Source: Ruegeria sp. THAF33
GTDB taxonomy: Bacteria > Pseudomonadota > Alphaproteobacteria > Rhodobacterales > Rhodobacteraceae
Assembly (NCBI RefSeq): GCF_009363615.1
Contig: NZ_CP045385.1
Span: 744,001 to 808,000 of the forward strand
Length of the DNA: 64,000 bases
Reading direction: 5' to 3'
The notes under the pieces were generated by a model, which worked only from the letters and a program-made list of their open reading frames with translations, searched no databases and had not been told where the DNA came from. Every line of letters starts with the position of its first letter. Position 1 is the first letter of the stretch. Position numbers and translations under genes: made by a program. This document shows positions 33,910 through 42,389 of this stretch, in pieces.

Positions 33910-34839
33910 ATGAAGAAATTTCTAACAGCCGCCGCTTTTGCGGCTTCGGCCACTGCCGCACTGGCAGAGTACCCTGAAAAGCCGGTAAGTTTTGTCGTCC
34001 CCTGGCCTCCGGGTGATCTGGAAGATGTCCTTACCCGGATGATCGCCGACGAATTCCAGGCTATGTACGGTGTGCCTGCCGCTGTCGTGAACAAACCCGG
34101 CGGCGGAGGCGGCCCATTCCCCGGCGCGGTCGAGGTGGCAACCGCTCCGGCGGATGGCTACACCATCGGCTCATTCGTCATCGGCGTACCTGTCATCGGT
34201 CCCGAAATCGGAATTCCCGAACTCAACCCGAATCCTTTTGATCCAATTGGCATCTTCCTGACCTATCCCTTCGTCATCGCGGCCAGCAAAGACGCGCCGT
34301 TTTCAAATTGGGAAGAACTGGCCGACTACGGCAAGGAAAATGACGTGGCGCTTGGCCATTTCGGCTCGGTTCTGCCCCCCACTCAGGTCACATTTGCAGC
34401 TGCGGTCAGCAGCGGGTTCGACTTTGCCAGCGAAGCGGCTTTCGACGCCCTGGATTGCAACACGCTGGCTTCAGGCGACGTGGATGTCATCAATACGACG
34501 CTACAGCTTATCCTTCCCTGCCTTGATCAAGTGAACGTCCTTGCCAGCATCGGCGGCGAGCGGATTTCATTGGTTCCGGATACGCCGACGATCGTGGAGC
34601 TCAATCCGGATCTGCCATTGGCCCTTTGGAACGGGCTGTTTGTGCACAAGGACACGCCTGCCGACGCGCGTGAAAAGATCTCGGCTGCCGCGCAGAAAGC
34701 GTTGTCCTCGGACAAGGCCAAGAAGCTGGCTGAGGAAACGGGTGCCCTGATCTACTGGCAGGACCCGGATGCTTCGAATGCTCAGATCGAGCAGGACAAA
34801 GCCTCTTTCGCCAAGATCGAAGAGATTCTGGGCGAATAA
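33910..34839 (+). CDS. tctC: Tripartite tricarboxylate transporter substrate-binding protein (TctC family)
   Basis: A 309-residue Bug/TctC-type periplasmic protein with a signal peptide ending ATAALA and the usual start EYPEKPVSFVVPWPPGD, followed by VVNKPGGGGG. The ATG, two codons after an in-frame GTG, has GGGAGG five bases upstream. It captures the substrate for TctA/TctB. TTT ligands are mostly carboxylates, but the family is broad and the downstream genes suggest an amino compound. Confidence 0.9.
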   Translation: MKKFLTAAAFAASATAALAEYPEKPVSFVVPWPPGDLEDVLTRMIADEFQAMYGVPAAVVNKPGGGGGPFPGAVEVATAPADGYTIGSFVIGVPVIGPEIGIPELNPNPFDPIGIFLTYPFVIAASKDAPFSNWEELADYGKENDVALGHFGSVLPPTQVTFAAAVSSGFDFASEAAFDALDCNTLASGDVDVINTTLQLILPCLDQVNVLASIGGERISLVPDTPTIVELNPDLPLALWNGLFVHKDTPADAREKISAAAQKALSSDKAKKLAEETGALIYWQDPDASNAQIEQDKASFAKIEEILGE

Positions 34840-34902
34840 TCCGAAACAGGCCCGGCCAGATCGAACAACGCCGGGTCTGTTTGATTCAAACAGGAGGCCA
34901 AA

Positions 34903-35439
34903 ATGATAGCAAAGACGCTGCAAGACATGTTCCGACGGTATCGACGTCCTGGCGATATTGTCTTTGCTTTCCTTTTCTTCGGCTTCTCCCTGTTCCTTCT
35001 CAGCCAGATCGGCGCTGAGACTCAGGCCGTCAAACGAACCAAGTGGTTTGCGCAACCCGCCCTGTGGCCCAAGATCGCGATCTGGGGCATGGTTTTGTTC
35101 AGCGGCCTCCACTTGCTGGGCTCCTTCCTGTCCCCACGCATTCCCGGACGGTTGCGAGAGGTGACGTTCTGGTTGATGTCCCTCGAATACGTTGCCTACT
35201 TCCTGATCTATGTCGTGGCGGTTCCGTGGCTTGGATACCTGCCATCGACCATGCTTTTTGCAGCCCTGCTGACGATACGATTGGGGTTTCGATTGCCCGG
35301 GGCTTTTTGCGTTGCACTTGGCTTCGGCGCGGTCGTTGCAGTCGTTTTCCGCGCGTTGCTTCAGGTGAACATTCCTGCCGGTCGGATATACGAATACCTG
35401 CCCGACGGGCTGCGCGCCTTTGCGCTGACCTACCTGTGA
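34903..35439 (+). CDS. tctB: Tripartite tricarboxylate transporter small membrane subunit (TctB family)
   Basis: A 178-residue protein with four hydrophobic segments, the layout of TctB. CAGGAGGCC precedes the ATG. It lies 63 bases after tctC and 7 bases before tctA, completing a TTT transporter. Confidence 0.85.
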   Translation: MIAKTLQDMFRRYRRPGDIVFAFLFFGFSLFLLSQIGAETQAVKRTKWFAQPALWPKIAIWGMVLFSGLHLLGSFLSPRIPGRLREVTFWLMSLEYVAYFLIYVVAVPWLGYLPSTMLFAALLTIRLGFRLPGAFCVALGFGAVVAVVFRALLQVNIPAGRIYEYLPDGLRAFALTYL

Positions 35440-35446
35440 GGCCAAG

Positions 35447-36967
35447 ATGGACAATCTGATTTCCGGCTTTGCAATTCTGGCGCAGTGGCAGGTCGTCGTG
35501 GCACTGGTCATCGGATCGGTGGGCGGGGTCATCATCGGCGCGTTGCCCGGCGTCGGCGCTGCTGTCGCAATTGCCATCCTGCTGCCCGCCACCTTCGCGT
35601 TCGAGCCCATCGTCGGCCTGACCCTTCTGTTGGGCATCTACGGGTCGTCCATGTATGGCGGCGCAATCCCCGCCATCCTGATCAACACGCCCGGTACCGC
35701 CGTCAATGCACTGACCACCTATGACGGCTATCCCATGACCAAGCGCGGCGAGGGCCACCGGGCCCTATCGCTGGCCTATTCGGCGTCGTTTTTCGGCGGC
35801 ATCTTCTCGATCCTCTGTCTGATCATCCTGTCACCCGTATTGGCCTGGGTTGCCCCGCATTTCGGCAGCCGCGAGATTTTTCTGGCCGCACTCATGGGCA
35901 TCCTTCTGGTGATCCTGGCCCATCGCGGGCAAACCTTCTCGGCCGCGATGCTGGCATTCTTCGGCATCTTCCTCAGCACCGTCGGTCTAGAACCCGTCAA
36001 ATACACCAAACGTTTCACCTTTGACCAAACCTGGCTTTCGTCAGGTGTCGATCTGATCGTGGTGGTTCTTGGGCTGTTCGCCATCAGTCAGGCGCTGCTG
36101 TTGCTGGTCGACAAAGAACACGCGCCGGGCGAAGCCCATGTGCGCGGCAGCATCTTCGCGGGCCTCAAAGAGCTGCTGGGCCTGAAACGCATCGCGACGG
36201 TTTCGTCCTCGCTGGGCGTGCTCATGGGCATGATACCGGGCACTGGCGAATTCACATCACAGTTCCTGTCATACACATACGCACAGAAAACCTCTGAGGA
36301 CCCAGACAAATTCGGCGATGGGTCACCCGAAGGCCTGGTGGCGTCCGAGGCGGCCAACAATGCCGTTCCCGGGGCTGCGATGATTCCACTGCTGGCGCTG
36401 GGTATTCCGGGCGAGGCGCTGACCGCGATGATGCTGTCCGTCTTCTATGTTCACAATGTGATCCCCGGACCGCAGCTTTTCGCCGACCAGATGGATTTTG
36501 TCATGGCGCTGTACATGTCGCTGATCCTGCTCAACGTGATTGTTCTGGTCTTTCTTTTGTTCTCGACCAACCTGCTGCTGAAGATCATTCAGATCCCGAC
36601 GCGCTTTCTGGGAATCATGATCCTGACGCTTTCCTTTGTAGGGGTATTCAGCCTGCGCAACTCAGTCACGGACTGTGCCATTGCCGCCGGGTTCGGCGTG
36701 TTCGGGCTGATCCTGAAGCGCCTGAACCTGCCCATTGTTCCGATCATTCTGGGCATGGTTCTGGGCGGGATCATGGAGGTCAAACTGCGCAGCGCCATGG
36801 CGCGGGTGAAGTCGCCACTTGATTTCATCGACCGGCCGATTGCCGCAATACTTTTCATCATGATCCTCGGGATCCTTCTGCTGCACGTTCGCTCGCTGAT
36901 CAAGGAACACAAGGAACGTATCAGACCGCAGCCGGTTCTCGACGAAGACTCAACTCAGCAAGGATAA
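35447..36967 (+). CDS. tctA: Tripartite tricarboxylate transporter large membrane subunit (TctA family)
   Basis: A 506-residue integral membrane protein with about 11-12 helices. The family glycine-rich segments GALPGVGAAVAIAILLP and GMIPGTGEFTSQFLSY are clear. It is the transport channel of the TTT system and the third gene of the operon. Confidence 0.93.
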   Translation: MDNLISGFAILAQWQVVVALVIGSVGGVIIGALPGVGAAVAIAILLPATFAFEPIVGLTLLLGIYGSSMYGGAIPAILINTPGTAVNALTTYDGYPMTKRGEGHRALSLAYSASFFGGIFSILCLIILSPVLAWVAPHFGSREIFLAALMGILLVILAHRGQTFSAAMLAFFGIFLSTVGLEPVKYTKRFTFDQTWLSSGVDLIVVVLGLFAISQALLLLVDKEHAPGEAHVRGSIFAGLKELLGLKRIATVSSSLGVLMGMIPGTGEFTSQFLSYTYAQKTSEDPDKFGDGSPEGLVASEAANNAVPGAAMIPLLALGIPGEALTAMMLSVFYVHNVIPGPQLFADQMDFVMALYMSLILLNVIVLVFLLFSTNLLLKIIQIPTRFLGIMILTLSFVGVFSLRNSVTDCAIAAGFGVFGLILKRLNLPIVPIILGMVLGGIMEVKLRSAMARVKSPLDFIDRPIAAILFIMILGILLLHVRSLIKEHKERIRPQPVLDEDSTQQG

Positions 36968-36972
36968 CCCTC

Positions 36973-38457
36973 ATGGATCAATCCTCGATTGATGCGCTGC
37001 GTGCGCAGGACATTGCTCCGCGCGGGCATTTCATAAACGGTCGCAGTCAGGATGGCGAAACCGGGGCCCGGCATCAGGTTCTGTCTCCGATCAACGGCCA
37101 ACCTCTGGCGCTGATCGCCGAAGGCACACCGGCCGATGTCGATATGGCCGTGCGCGCGGCACGCAGTGCTTTCGAGGACGGGCGATGGTCGCGCATGGCC
37201 CCTGCCGGCCGCAGGAAAGTGCTGCTGAAGCTGGCCGACCTGATCGAAGCCCGCGCGCTTGAACTGGCCGTGCTGGGCGTGCGCGACAACGGAACCGAGA
37301 TCACCATGGCCTACAAGGCCGAGGCGCTCTCGGCGGCGGCCACTTTCCGGTATTATGCCGAGGCGATCGACAAGATCTACGGACAGATCGCCCCGACAAG
37401 CGGTGACGTCCTGGGTCTTGTGCATCACGCTCCGGTCGGGGTTGTCGGAGCCATCGTGCCCTGGAACTTTCCACTGATGATCGGCAGCTGGAAAATTGCG
37501 CCGGCACTGGCCGCAGGCAATTCCGTCGTACTGAAACCTGCCGAAAGCGCCTCACTCAGCCTGCTCAAGATTGCCGAGCTTGCCGCAGAAGCCGGAGTGC
37601 CCGATGGGGTGTTCAACGTCGTGACCGGGCGTGGTGCGGTCGTGGGTGAAGCGCTGGCCCTGTCGATGGATGTCGACATCATGGTGTTTACCGGGTCGGG
37701 CACAACCGGGCGGCGGCTGCTGGAGTATTCCGCGCGGTCGAACCTGAAACGCTGCTATCTGGAACTGGGGGGCAAGTCCCCGAACATCGTTTTTGCCGAC
37801 GCCCCTGATCTGGCCGAAGCGGCCAAGGTTTCCGCGGCGGGCATCTTCCGCAACTCTGGTCAGGTCTGCGTCGCCGGATCGCGCCTGTTGGTCCAGCAAG
37901 AGATCTACGAGGACTTCGTCGCCGAGATCAGCCGCCACGCCGAAGGCTTTCGCGTCGGCGACCCGCTGGATCTCAACAGCCAGATCGGTGCGGTCCACAG
38001 CCTGCCAGAGCTTCAGGCCAATCTGGATTTCGTCACCAAGGCCGAGGCCGAAGGCGCCGAACGCCGGACCGGCGGAAACCGCATCCTGACGGAGACCGGA
38101 GGCTATTACATGGCGCCGACCGTGATGGCCAACGTGAAAGAGACCGACACCCTGTTCCAGAATGAGGTCTTTGGCCCTGTTCTGGCCGTCACGCCCTTTG
38201 CCGACGAAGACGAAGCGCTGCGCCTTGCCAATGCCACCGTTTATGGGTTGGCCGGTGGTGTCTGGACCTCGAACCTCAGCCGCGCGCATCGCATGGTGGC
38301 AGGCATTCGCGCCGGCGTTGTGCATGTCAATACATATGGCGGTGCCGACCTGACCGTTCCGCTGGGCGGCGTTCGCCAATCCGGCAACGGGCACGACAAA
38401 TCGCTGCACGCGATCGAGAAATACTTCGATCTGAAAACCGCCTGGATAAAACTCTGA
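36973..38457 (+). CDS. NAD(P)-dependent aldehyde dehydrogenase (PuuC-like)
   Basis: A 494-residue aldehyde dehydrogenase. C299 (NSGQVCVAGSR) is the nucleophile and E264 (YLELGGKSP) the base; VFTGSGTTGRRL is the nucleotide-binding loop. It resembles enzymes that oxidise amino-aldehydes such as gamma-glutamyl-aminobutyraldehyde. It starts 5 bases after tctA and precedes the phospholyase by 15, so it is part of the same operon. If the next two genes act on 5-hydroxylysine, this enzyme would oxidise 2-aminoadipate semialdehyde to 2-aminoadipate; that is inference. Confidence 0.88.
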   Translation: MDQSSIDALRAQDIAPRGHFINGRSQDGETGARHQVLSPINGQPLALIAEGTPADVDMAVRAARSAFEDGRWSRMAPAGRRKVLLKLADLIEARALELAVLGVRDNGTEITMAYKAEALSAAATFRYYAEAIDKIYGQIAPTSGDVLGLVHHAPVGVVGAIVPWNFPLMIGSWKIAPALAAGNSVVLKPAESASLSLLKIAELAAEAGVPDGVFNVVTGRGAVVGEALALSMDVDIMVFTGSGTTGRRLLEYSARSNLKRCYLELGGKSPNIVFADAPDLAEAAKVSAAGIFRNSGQVCVAGSRLLVQQEIYEDFVAEISRHAEGFRVGDPLDLNSQIGAVHSLPELQANLDFVTKAEAEGAERRTGGNRILTETGGYYMAPTVMANVKETDTLFQNEVFGPVLAVTPFADEDEALRLANATVYGLAGGVWTSNLSRAHRMVAGIRAGVVHVNTYGGADLTVPLGGVRQSGNGHDKSLHAIEKYFDLKTAWIKL

Positions 38458-38472
38458 GAAAAGGCCGCCCGC

Positions 38473-39768
38473 ATGACCCTTCCAGCAAAATCCGCGGAAC
38501 TCATTGAACGCAGGGCCCGGTTGCTGGGGCCCAATGTATCGACCTTCTATGACGAACCCGTTCATTTCGTGAAAGGTGAAGGCGTCTGGCTGTGGGATGC
38601 GGACGGGCGCAAGTATCTGGATTGCTACAACAACGTGCCTCATGTGGGGCATTGCAACCCGCGCGTGGTCGAGGCGATCTGTCGTCAGGCGCGCACGCTC
38701 AACACGCACACCCGGTATCTGCATGACGGGATTCTGGACTATGTGGAAAAACTGACCGGAACGATGGACGACTCCCTGGATACGGCCATCCTCACCTGTA
38801 CCGGCTCCGAGGCAAATGACATTGCTCTGCGAATGGCCGAGGCGATGACCGGAAAACGAGGGATTATTGCCACCGACGCCACCTATCACGGCAATACCGC
38901 GCTGGTCAGCCAGTTGAGCAAATCGAACATCCCGACGGTCGGCTTCGGTCTGGGCCGGTATTTCCGCTTTGTCAGCGCACCCGACAGCTATCGCCATCCC
39001 GACCCGGATGGGTCAAAATTCGCCGATGCCGTGGCGGAACAGATTGCGGAACACGAAAAGGCCGGCACCGGTTTTGCCGCATTGATCCTCTGCCCTTATT
39101 TTCTGAACGAGGGGTTTCCCGACAATCCGGACGGTTGGCTGGCACCCACGGCCAAGGTCGTCCGCCAGGCCGGGGGCCTGCTGATCTGCGACGAGGTGCA
39201 ATCAGGCTTTGGCCGAACCGGCACCCACATGTGGGCGCATCAGAAGTTGGGCGTTGTGCCGGATGTCATGACCTTGGGCAAACCCATGGCCAACGGCCAT
39301 CCGGTGGGCGGCGTGGTCACGGGTTCCGAGATCATTTCGGCATTCCGCAAGGGATATCGGTACTTCAACACGTTTGGCGGAAACCCTGTTTCCTGTGCTG
39401 CCGCGATGGCGGTTTTGGACGAGATCGAAGACCAGAGCCTGGTCGCACATGCCAGATCCGTTGGCGACCATGCGCGAAAACGGCTGAACCTTTTGAAAGA
39501 AAAGTATAACGTCATCGGAGACATACGCGGCTCGGGGCTGATATTCGGGGCTGAAATGGTCCTTGATCGCGACAGCAAGGAACCCGCCGGAGAATTCACT
39601 GACCGTATCATCAACGCCATGCGCCAGCGTGGGATCATTCACTCCAAGCTTGGGCGTCACAAGAATACTCTGAAAATTCGCCCGCCCATGCCATTCTCTG
39701 TCGAAAACGCGGATCTCCTTTTCGACACGCTGGACGACGTGTTGGCGGAAACGCCGCTGGTCGCATGA
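38473..39768 (+). CDS. Class III aminotransferase-fold protein, probable phospholyase (AGXT2L/PHYKPL-like)
   Basis: A 431-residue PLP enzyme with K270 (TLGKPMANGHP) and D240 (ICDEVQSGFGRTG). Segments YLDCYNNVPHVGHCNP, LNTHTRYLHD and YFNTFGGNPVSC closely match the human ethanolamine-phosphate and 5-phosphohydroxy-lysine phospholyases, which eliminate ammonia and phosphate instead of transaminating. Its stop overlaps the start of a kinase gene (ATGA). A kinase plus this lyase plus an aldehyde dehydrogenase is what breakdown of a hydroxylated amine through its phosphate ester requires. True transaminase activity remains possible. Confidence 0.8.
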   Translation: MTLPAKSAELIERRARLLGPNVSTFYDEPVHFVKGEGVWLWDADGRKYLDCYNNVPHVGHCNPRVVEAICRQARTLNTHTRYLHDGILDYVEKLTGTMDDSLDTAILTCTGSEANDIALRMAEAMTGKRGIIATDATYHGNTALVSQLSKSNIPTVGFGLGRYFRFVSAPDSYRHPDPDGSKFADAVAEQIAEHEKAGTGFAALILCPYFLNEGFPDNPDGWLAPTAKVVRQAGGLLICDEVQSGFGRTGTHMWAHQKLGVVPDVMTLGKPMANGHPVGGVVTGSEIISAFRKGYRYFNTFGGNPVSCAAAMAVLDEIEDQSLVAHARSVGDHARKRLNLLKEKYNVIGDIRGSGLIFGAEMVLDRDSKEPAGEFTDRIINAMRQRGIIHSKLGRHKNTLKIRPPMPFSVENADLLFDTLDDVLAETPLVA

Positions 39769-40706
39769 AGCAGATCGTGGAACAGGCGCTGACCCTTTGG
39801 GAACTGGTCGATAGCGAATGGTCTCTTGTGGCTGCTCGGGAAAACCGCGTCTATCGCGTTCAGGCAGGCCAGACCGCCTATGCTCTGCGACTGCATCGCA
39901 AAGGGCTGCGAACCGATGCCGAACTCCGTTCAGAGCTACAGTGGATGGCTGTTCTCGGCAAAAACGGGGTCCGGGTTCCAACGCCCGTTCCGGCCGCAGA
40001 TGGGCGCTATCTGCATCTGGTGGACGGTATTCAGGTCGACATACTCGACTGGTTGCCGGGCCGCCCTTTGGGTGCGACAGGACAGGCTTTGACGCATCAG
40101 GACAGGACAGGCGTCTTTTGCTTAATCGGCCGGGAAATGGCACGGCTGCACCACATCAGCGACCAATGGACACCTCCTCAGGACTTCGTGCGTTGGTCAT
40201 GGGATCGCAGCGGGCTGCTTGGAGACGCCCCTGTCTGGGGTCGTTTCTGGGAAAACCCAACGCTTGGAAAAACGGACCGGGCCCTTTTCCTGGCGTTCTG
40301 GGATATCGCAGATCGTGACCTTCGGCGCGTGGAAAATCAGTTGGATTACGGGCTGATCCACGCCGATCTTGTCCGCGAAAACGTCATGGTTTACGGTGAC
40401 AAACTGTGGCTGATTGATTTCGACGATGCCGGGTTCGGTTTTCGCCTGTTTGATATCGCAACGACGCTTCTCAAGAACCTGCACGAACCTGATTTCAACC
40501 AGCTGCGCGGTGCTTTGCTGGCGGGGTATCGATCTGAACGACCGATCTGCACCCGCCAACTCGACCTGTTCATGGCACTGCGCGCCGTAACCTATGTGGG
40601 ATGGGTTGCATCCCGACTGAACGAAGATGGATCGGGCATACGCAATGAGCGGTTCATTGAAACCGCCCGGGCGTTGATGTCCCAATACCTTCAACAGCAC
40701 ACCTAG
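39765..40706 (+). CDS. APH/choline-kinase-fold phosphotransferase, probable hydroxylysine kinase-like
   Basis: A 313-residue protein kinase-like fold enzyme. The catalytic loop is H199-A-D201-xxxx-N206 (LIHADLVRENVM) and the metal-binding D218 is in LIDFDDAGFG. This family includes hydroxylysine kinase, homoserine kinase II, choline kinase and aminoglycoside kinases. Its start overlaps the phospholyase stop by 4 bases, so the two are translated together. It most likely makes the phosphate ester that the phospholyase uses. An antibiotic-resistance role is unlikely in this context. Confidence 0.8.
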   Translation: MKQIVEQALTLWELVDSEWSLVAARENRVYRVQAGQTAYALRLHRKGLRTDAELRSELQWMAVLGKNGVRVPTPVPAADGRYLHLVDGIQVDILDWLPGRPLGATGQALTHQDRTGVFCLIGREMARLHHISDQWTPPQDFVRWSWDRSGLLGDAPVWGRFWENPTLGKTDRALFLAFWDIADRDLRRVENQLDYGLIHADLVRENVMVYGDKLWLIDFDDAGFGFRLFDIATTLLKNLHEPDFNQLRGALLAGYRSERPICTRQLDLFMALRAVTYVGWVASRLNEDGSGIRNERFIETARALMSQYLQQHT

Positions 40707-40719
40707 ACAGGAGGCACCA

Positions 40720-41955
40720 ATGGCCCAAAAGACAATCCTGCTGATTGGTACGTATGATACCAAAGAGCCCGAAATGCGGTTTATCGAAAAGGCGGTCAGA
40801 GCGCAGGGCGCTGACGTGCTGACCATGGATGTATCGGTTCTGGGTGATGCGTCCGAATCGACGGATATCTCGAAACACGACGTTGCCGCTGCCGGCGGCA
40901 TGACAATAGAACAGGTCATCGCGCAAGGAGACGAGAACAAAGCCTTTCGCGTGATGTCCGCAGGGGCCGCAAAAGTTGTTGCACAGGCCTATTCAGAAGG
41001 TCGATTTGACGGGATGCTGGCCACGGGCGGGACCATGGGCACAGACCTTGCGCTGGATTGTGCACAGGCTTTGCCGATGGGCGTTCCCAAATATATCGTG
41101 TCAACGGTCAGCTTCTCGCCTCTGATCCCTCCGCACCGGTTGGCGCCGGATGTTCAGATGATCCTGTGGGCCGGCGGCCTGTATGGCATGAATTCGATCT
41201 GCAAATCGTCGCTCAGCCAGGCTGCCGGGGCCGTCGTGGGCGCAGCCAGGGCAGCGACCGCACCCGATCGCAGCAAACCTCTGATCGGGATGACCAGCCT
41301 TGGTTCGTCCTGCCTGCGCTACATGAAAATTCTGAAACCGGCACTGGAAGACCGCGGCTTTGAAGTGGCCGTGTTCCACTCTACCGGCATGGGCGGCATG
41401 GCCTATGAAAAACTGGCGGGCGAAGGCGCGTTTGCCTGCGTGATGGACTTCTGCATGCAGGAATTTGGCAACCTGATGGCGGGCTCTGTCGTGTCCAGCG
41501 GCGATGACCGGGTCACCAATGCCGGGCGCGTTAGAACGCCCCAGATGGTGGCACCCGGTGCGCTGGATCTGCTGGATTTTGCGGGCTGGCAGGACATCCC
41601 CGAACAATATGCCGATCGCCCGTTCCACGAACACAACCGCCTGATCAAAAGCTCGGTCTTCAACGGCACCGAACGGCGCGCCTGGATTCGGGAACTCGCC
41701 AACCGGCTGGAAGCCGCAACCGGGCCGGTGCATTTCTTTTTGCCCGTTCAGGGCGTCGAGGCCTGGGACAGGGAAGGCGAAGAGGCGCATGATCCAGAGG
41801 CTCTGGCAGAAATGGTGGACGAGGCGCGCAAGGTCATGCCCGGCCGGGTGCCGATGACCGAGCTGGATGTTCACATCAACGACGCGGCCTTCTGCGAAGC
41901 TGTTCTGTCGCGATTTGACACGTGGGTGGAAACAGGCGTCATCAGAACAGACTGA
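40720..41955 (+). CDS. UPF0261 / Tm-1-like ATP-binding domain protein
   Basis: A 411-residue protein of the UPF0261 family (Tm-1-like). It opens with ILLIGTYDTKEPEMRF and has the conserved LATGGTMGTDLAL and GMTSLGSSC segments. The N-terminal half of tomato Tm-1 has this fold, but bacterial functions are not established. It follows the kinase by 13 bases and seems to be the last gene of the tct operon. Family members often sit with TIM-barrel or catabolic genes. I do not assign a reaction. Confidence 0.85.
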   Translation: MAQKTILLIGTYDTKEPEMRFIEKAVRAQGADVLTMDVSVLGDASESTDISKHDVAAAGGMTIEQVIAQGDENKAFRVMSAGAAKVVAQAYSEGRFDGMLATGGTMGTDLALDCAQALPMGVPKYIVSTVSFSPLIPPHRLAPDVQMILWAGGLYGMNSICKSSLSQAAGAVVGAARAATAPDRSKPLIGMTSLGSSCLRYMKILKPALEDRGFEVAVFHSTGMGGMAYEKLAGEGAFACVMDFCMQEFGNLMAGSVVSSGDDRVTNAGRVRTPQMVAPGALDLLDFAGWQDIPEQYADRPFHEHNRLIKSSVFNGTERRAWIRELANRLEAATGPVHFFLPVQGVEAWDREGEEAHDPEALAEMVDEARKVMPGRVPMTELDVHINDAAFCEAVLSRFDTWVETGVIRTD

Positions 41956-42389
41956 ACGCCGTTGGCAGTATCGGGAACCGGAAGAAACACCCAGCGCTTT
42001 GTCTGACAGCGAATTTTGGCACCTGTCCGGGTTGTGCAGGTCGGTTCCGTGACCCTCGAGCACCCAGTCTTCAGGCGGAGGGTTCCAGAACGTGTTGGGG
42101 TTTTCTACGTCCATCCCGGCCCGTTGCAAGCTGCGCAACGCGGACCGGATCAGAATGACCGGTCCTTCATTGGATGTTGCGCCAAAAGCGTCTCCACAAC
42201 GTTTTGAACGATTGGATGATCGGCTTGCCCCCCCCCAAGACGATCAATCAGCGAAGGGCGTTTCTTGAACAATTGATCCATCCTGTAGCCGGGTACGGGC
42301 CCATGTCGGTTGCTGGTGGTAAATTTTTTATGGATGTTGGATCCAATATCCTTTATTCGTGATCGTATCTTTGATTCAGGGAGGATCAC
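41956..42389. other. Intergenic stretch, no recognised gene
   Basis: This 434-base stretch separates the UPF0261 gene from the amino acid ABC transporter. It contains a run of nine C at 42228-42236 and a palindrome at 42332-42351 (listed separately). A minus-strand frame around 41990-42140 reads a Trp/Pro-rich segment (TFWNPPPEDWVLEG) that I cannot place; it could be a gene remnant. Confidence 0.4.
42332..42351. promoter_or_regulatory. 20-base palindrome upstream of the hydroxyproline transporter operon
   Basis: GGATGTTGGATCCAATATCC is palindromic at 9 of 10 base pairs, with a perfect TTGGATCCAA core. It lies 38 bases before the binding-protein start. Its half-site TTGGAT also occurs in the repeated 11-mer near the GntR gene, so the GntR protein is the likely ligand. 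Confidence 0.6.

Noticed and set aside
37552..38997. Minus-strand open frame of about 480 codons
   Set aside because: Antisense to the aldehyde dehydrogenase and phospholyase genes, both with intact active sites.
39765..40706. APH-fold protein as an aminoglycoside resistance gene
   Set aside because: It overlaps a phospholyase gene inside a catabolic operon and its segments fit small-molecule amino-alcohol kinases better than resistance enzymes.
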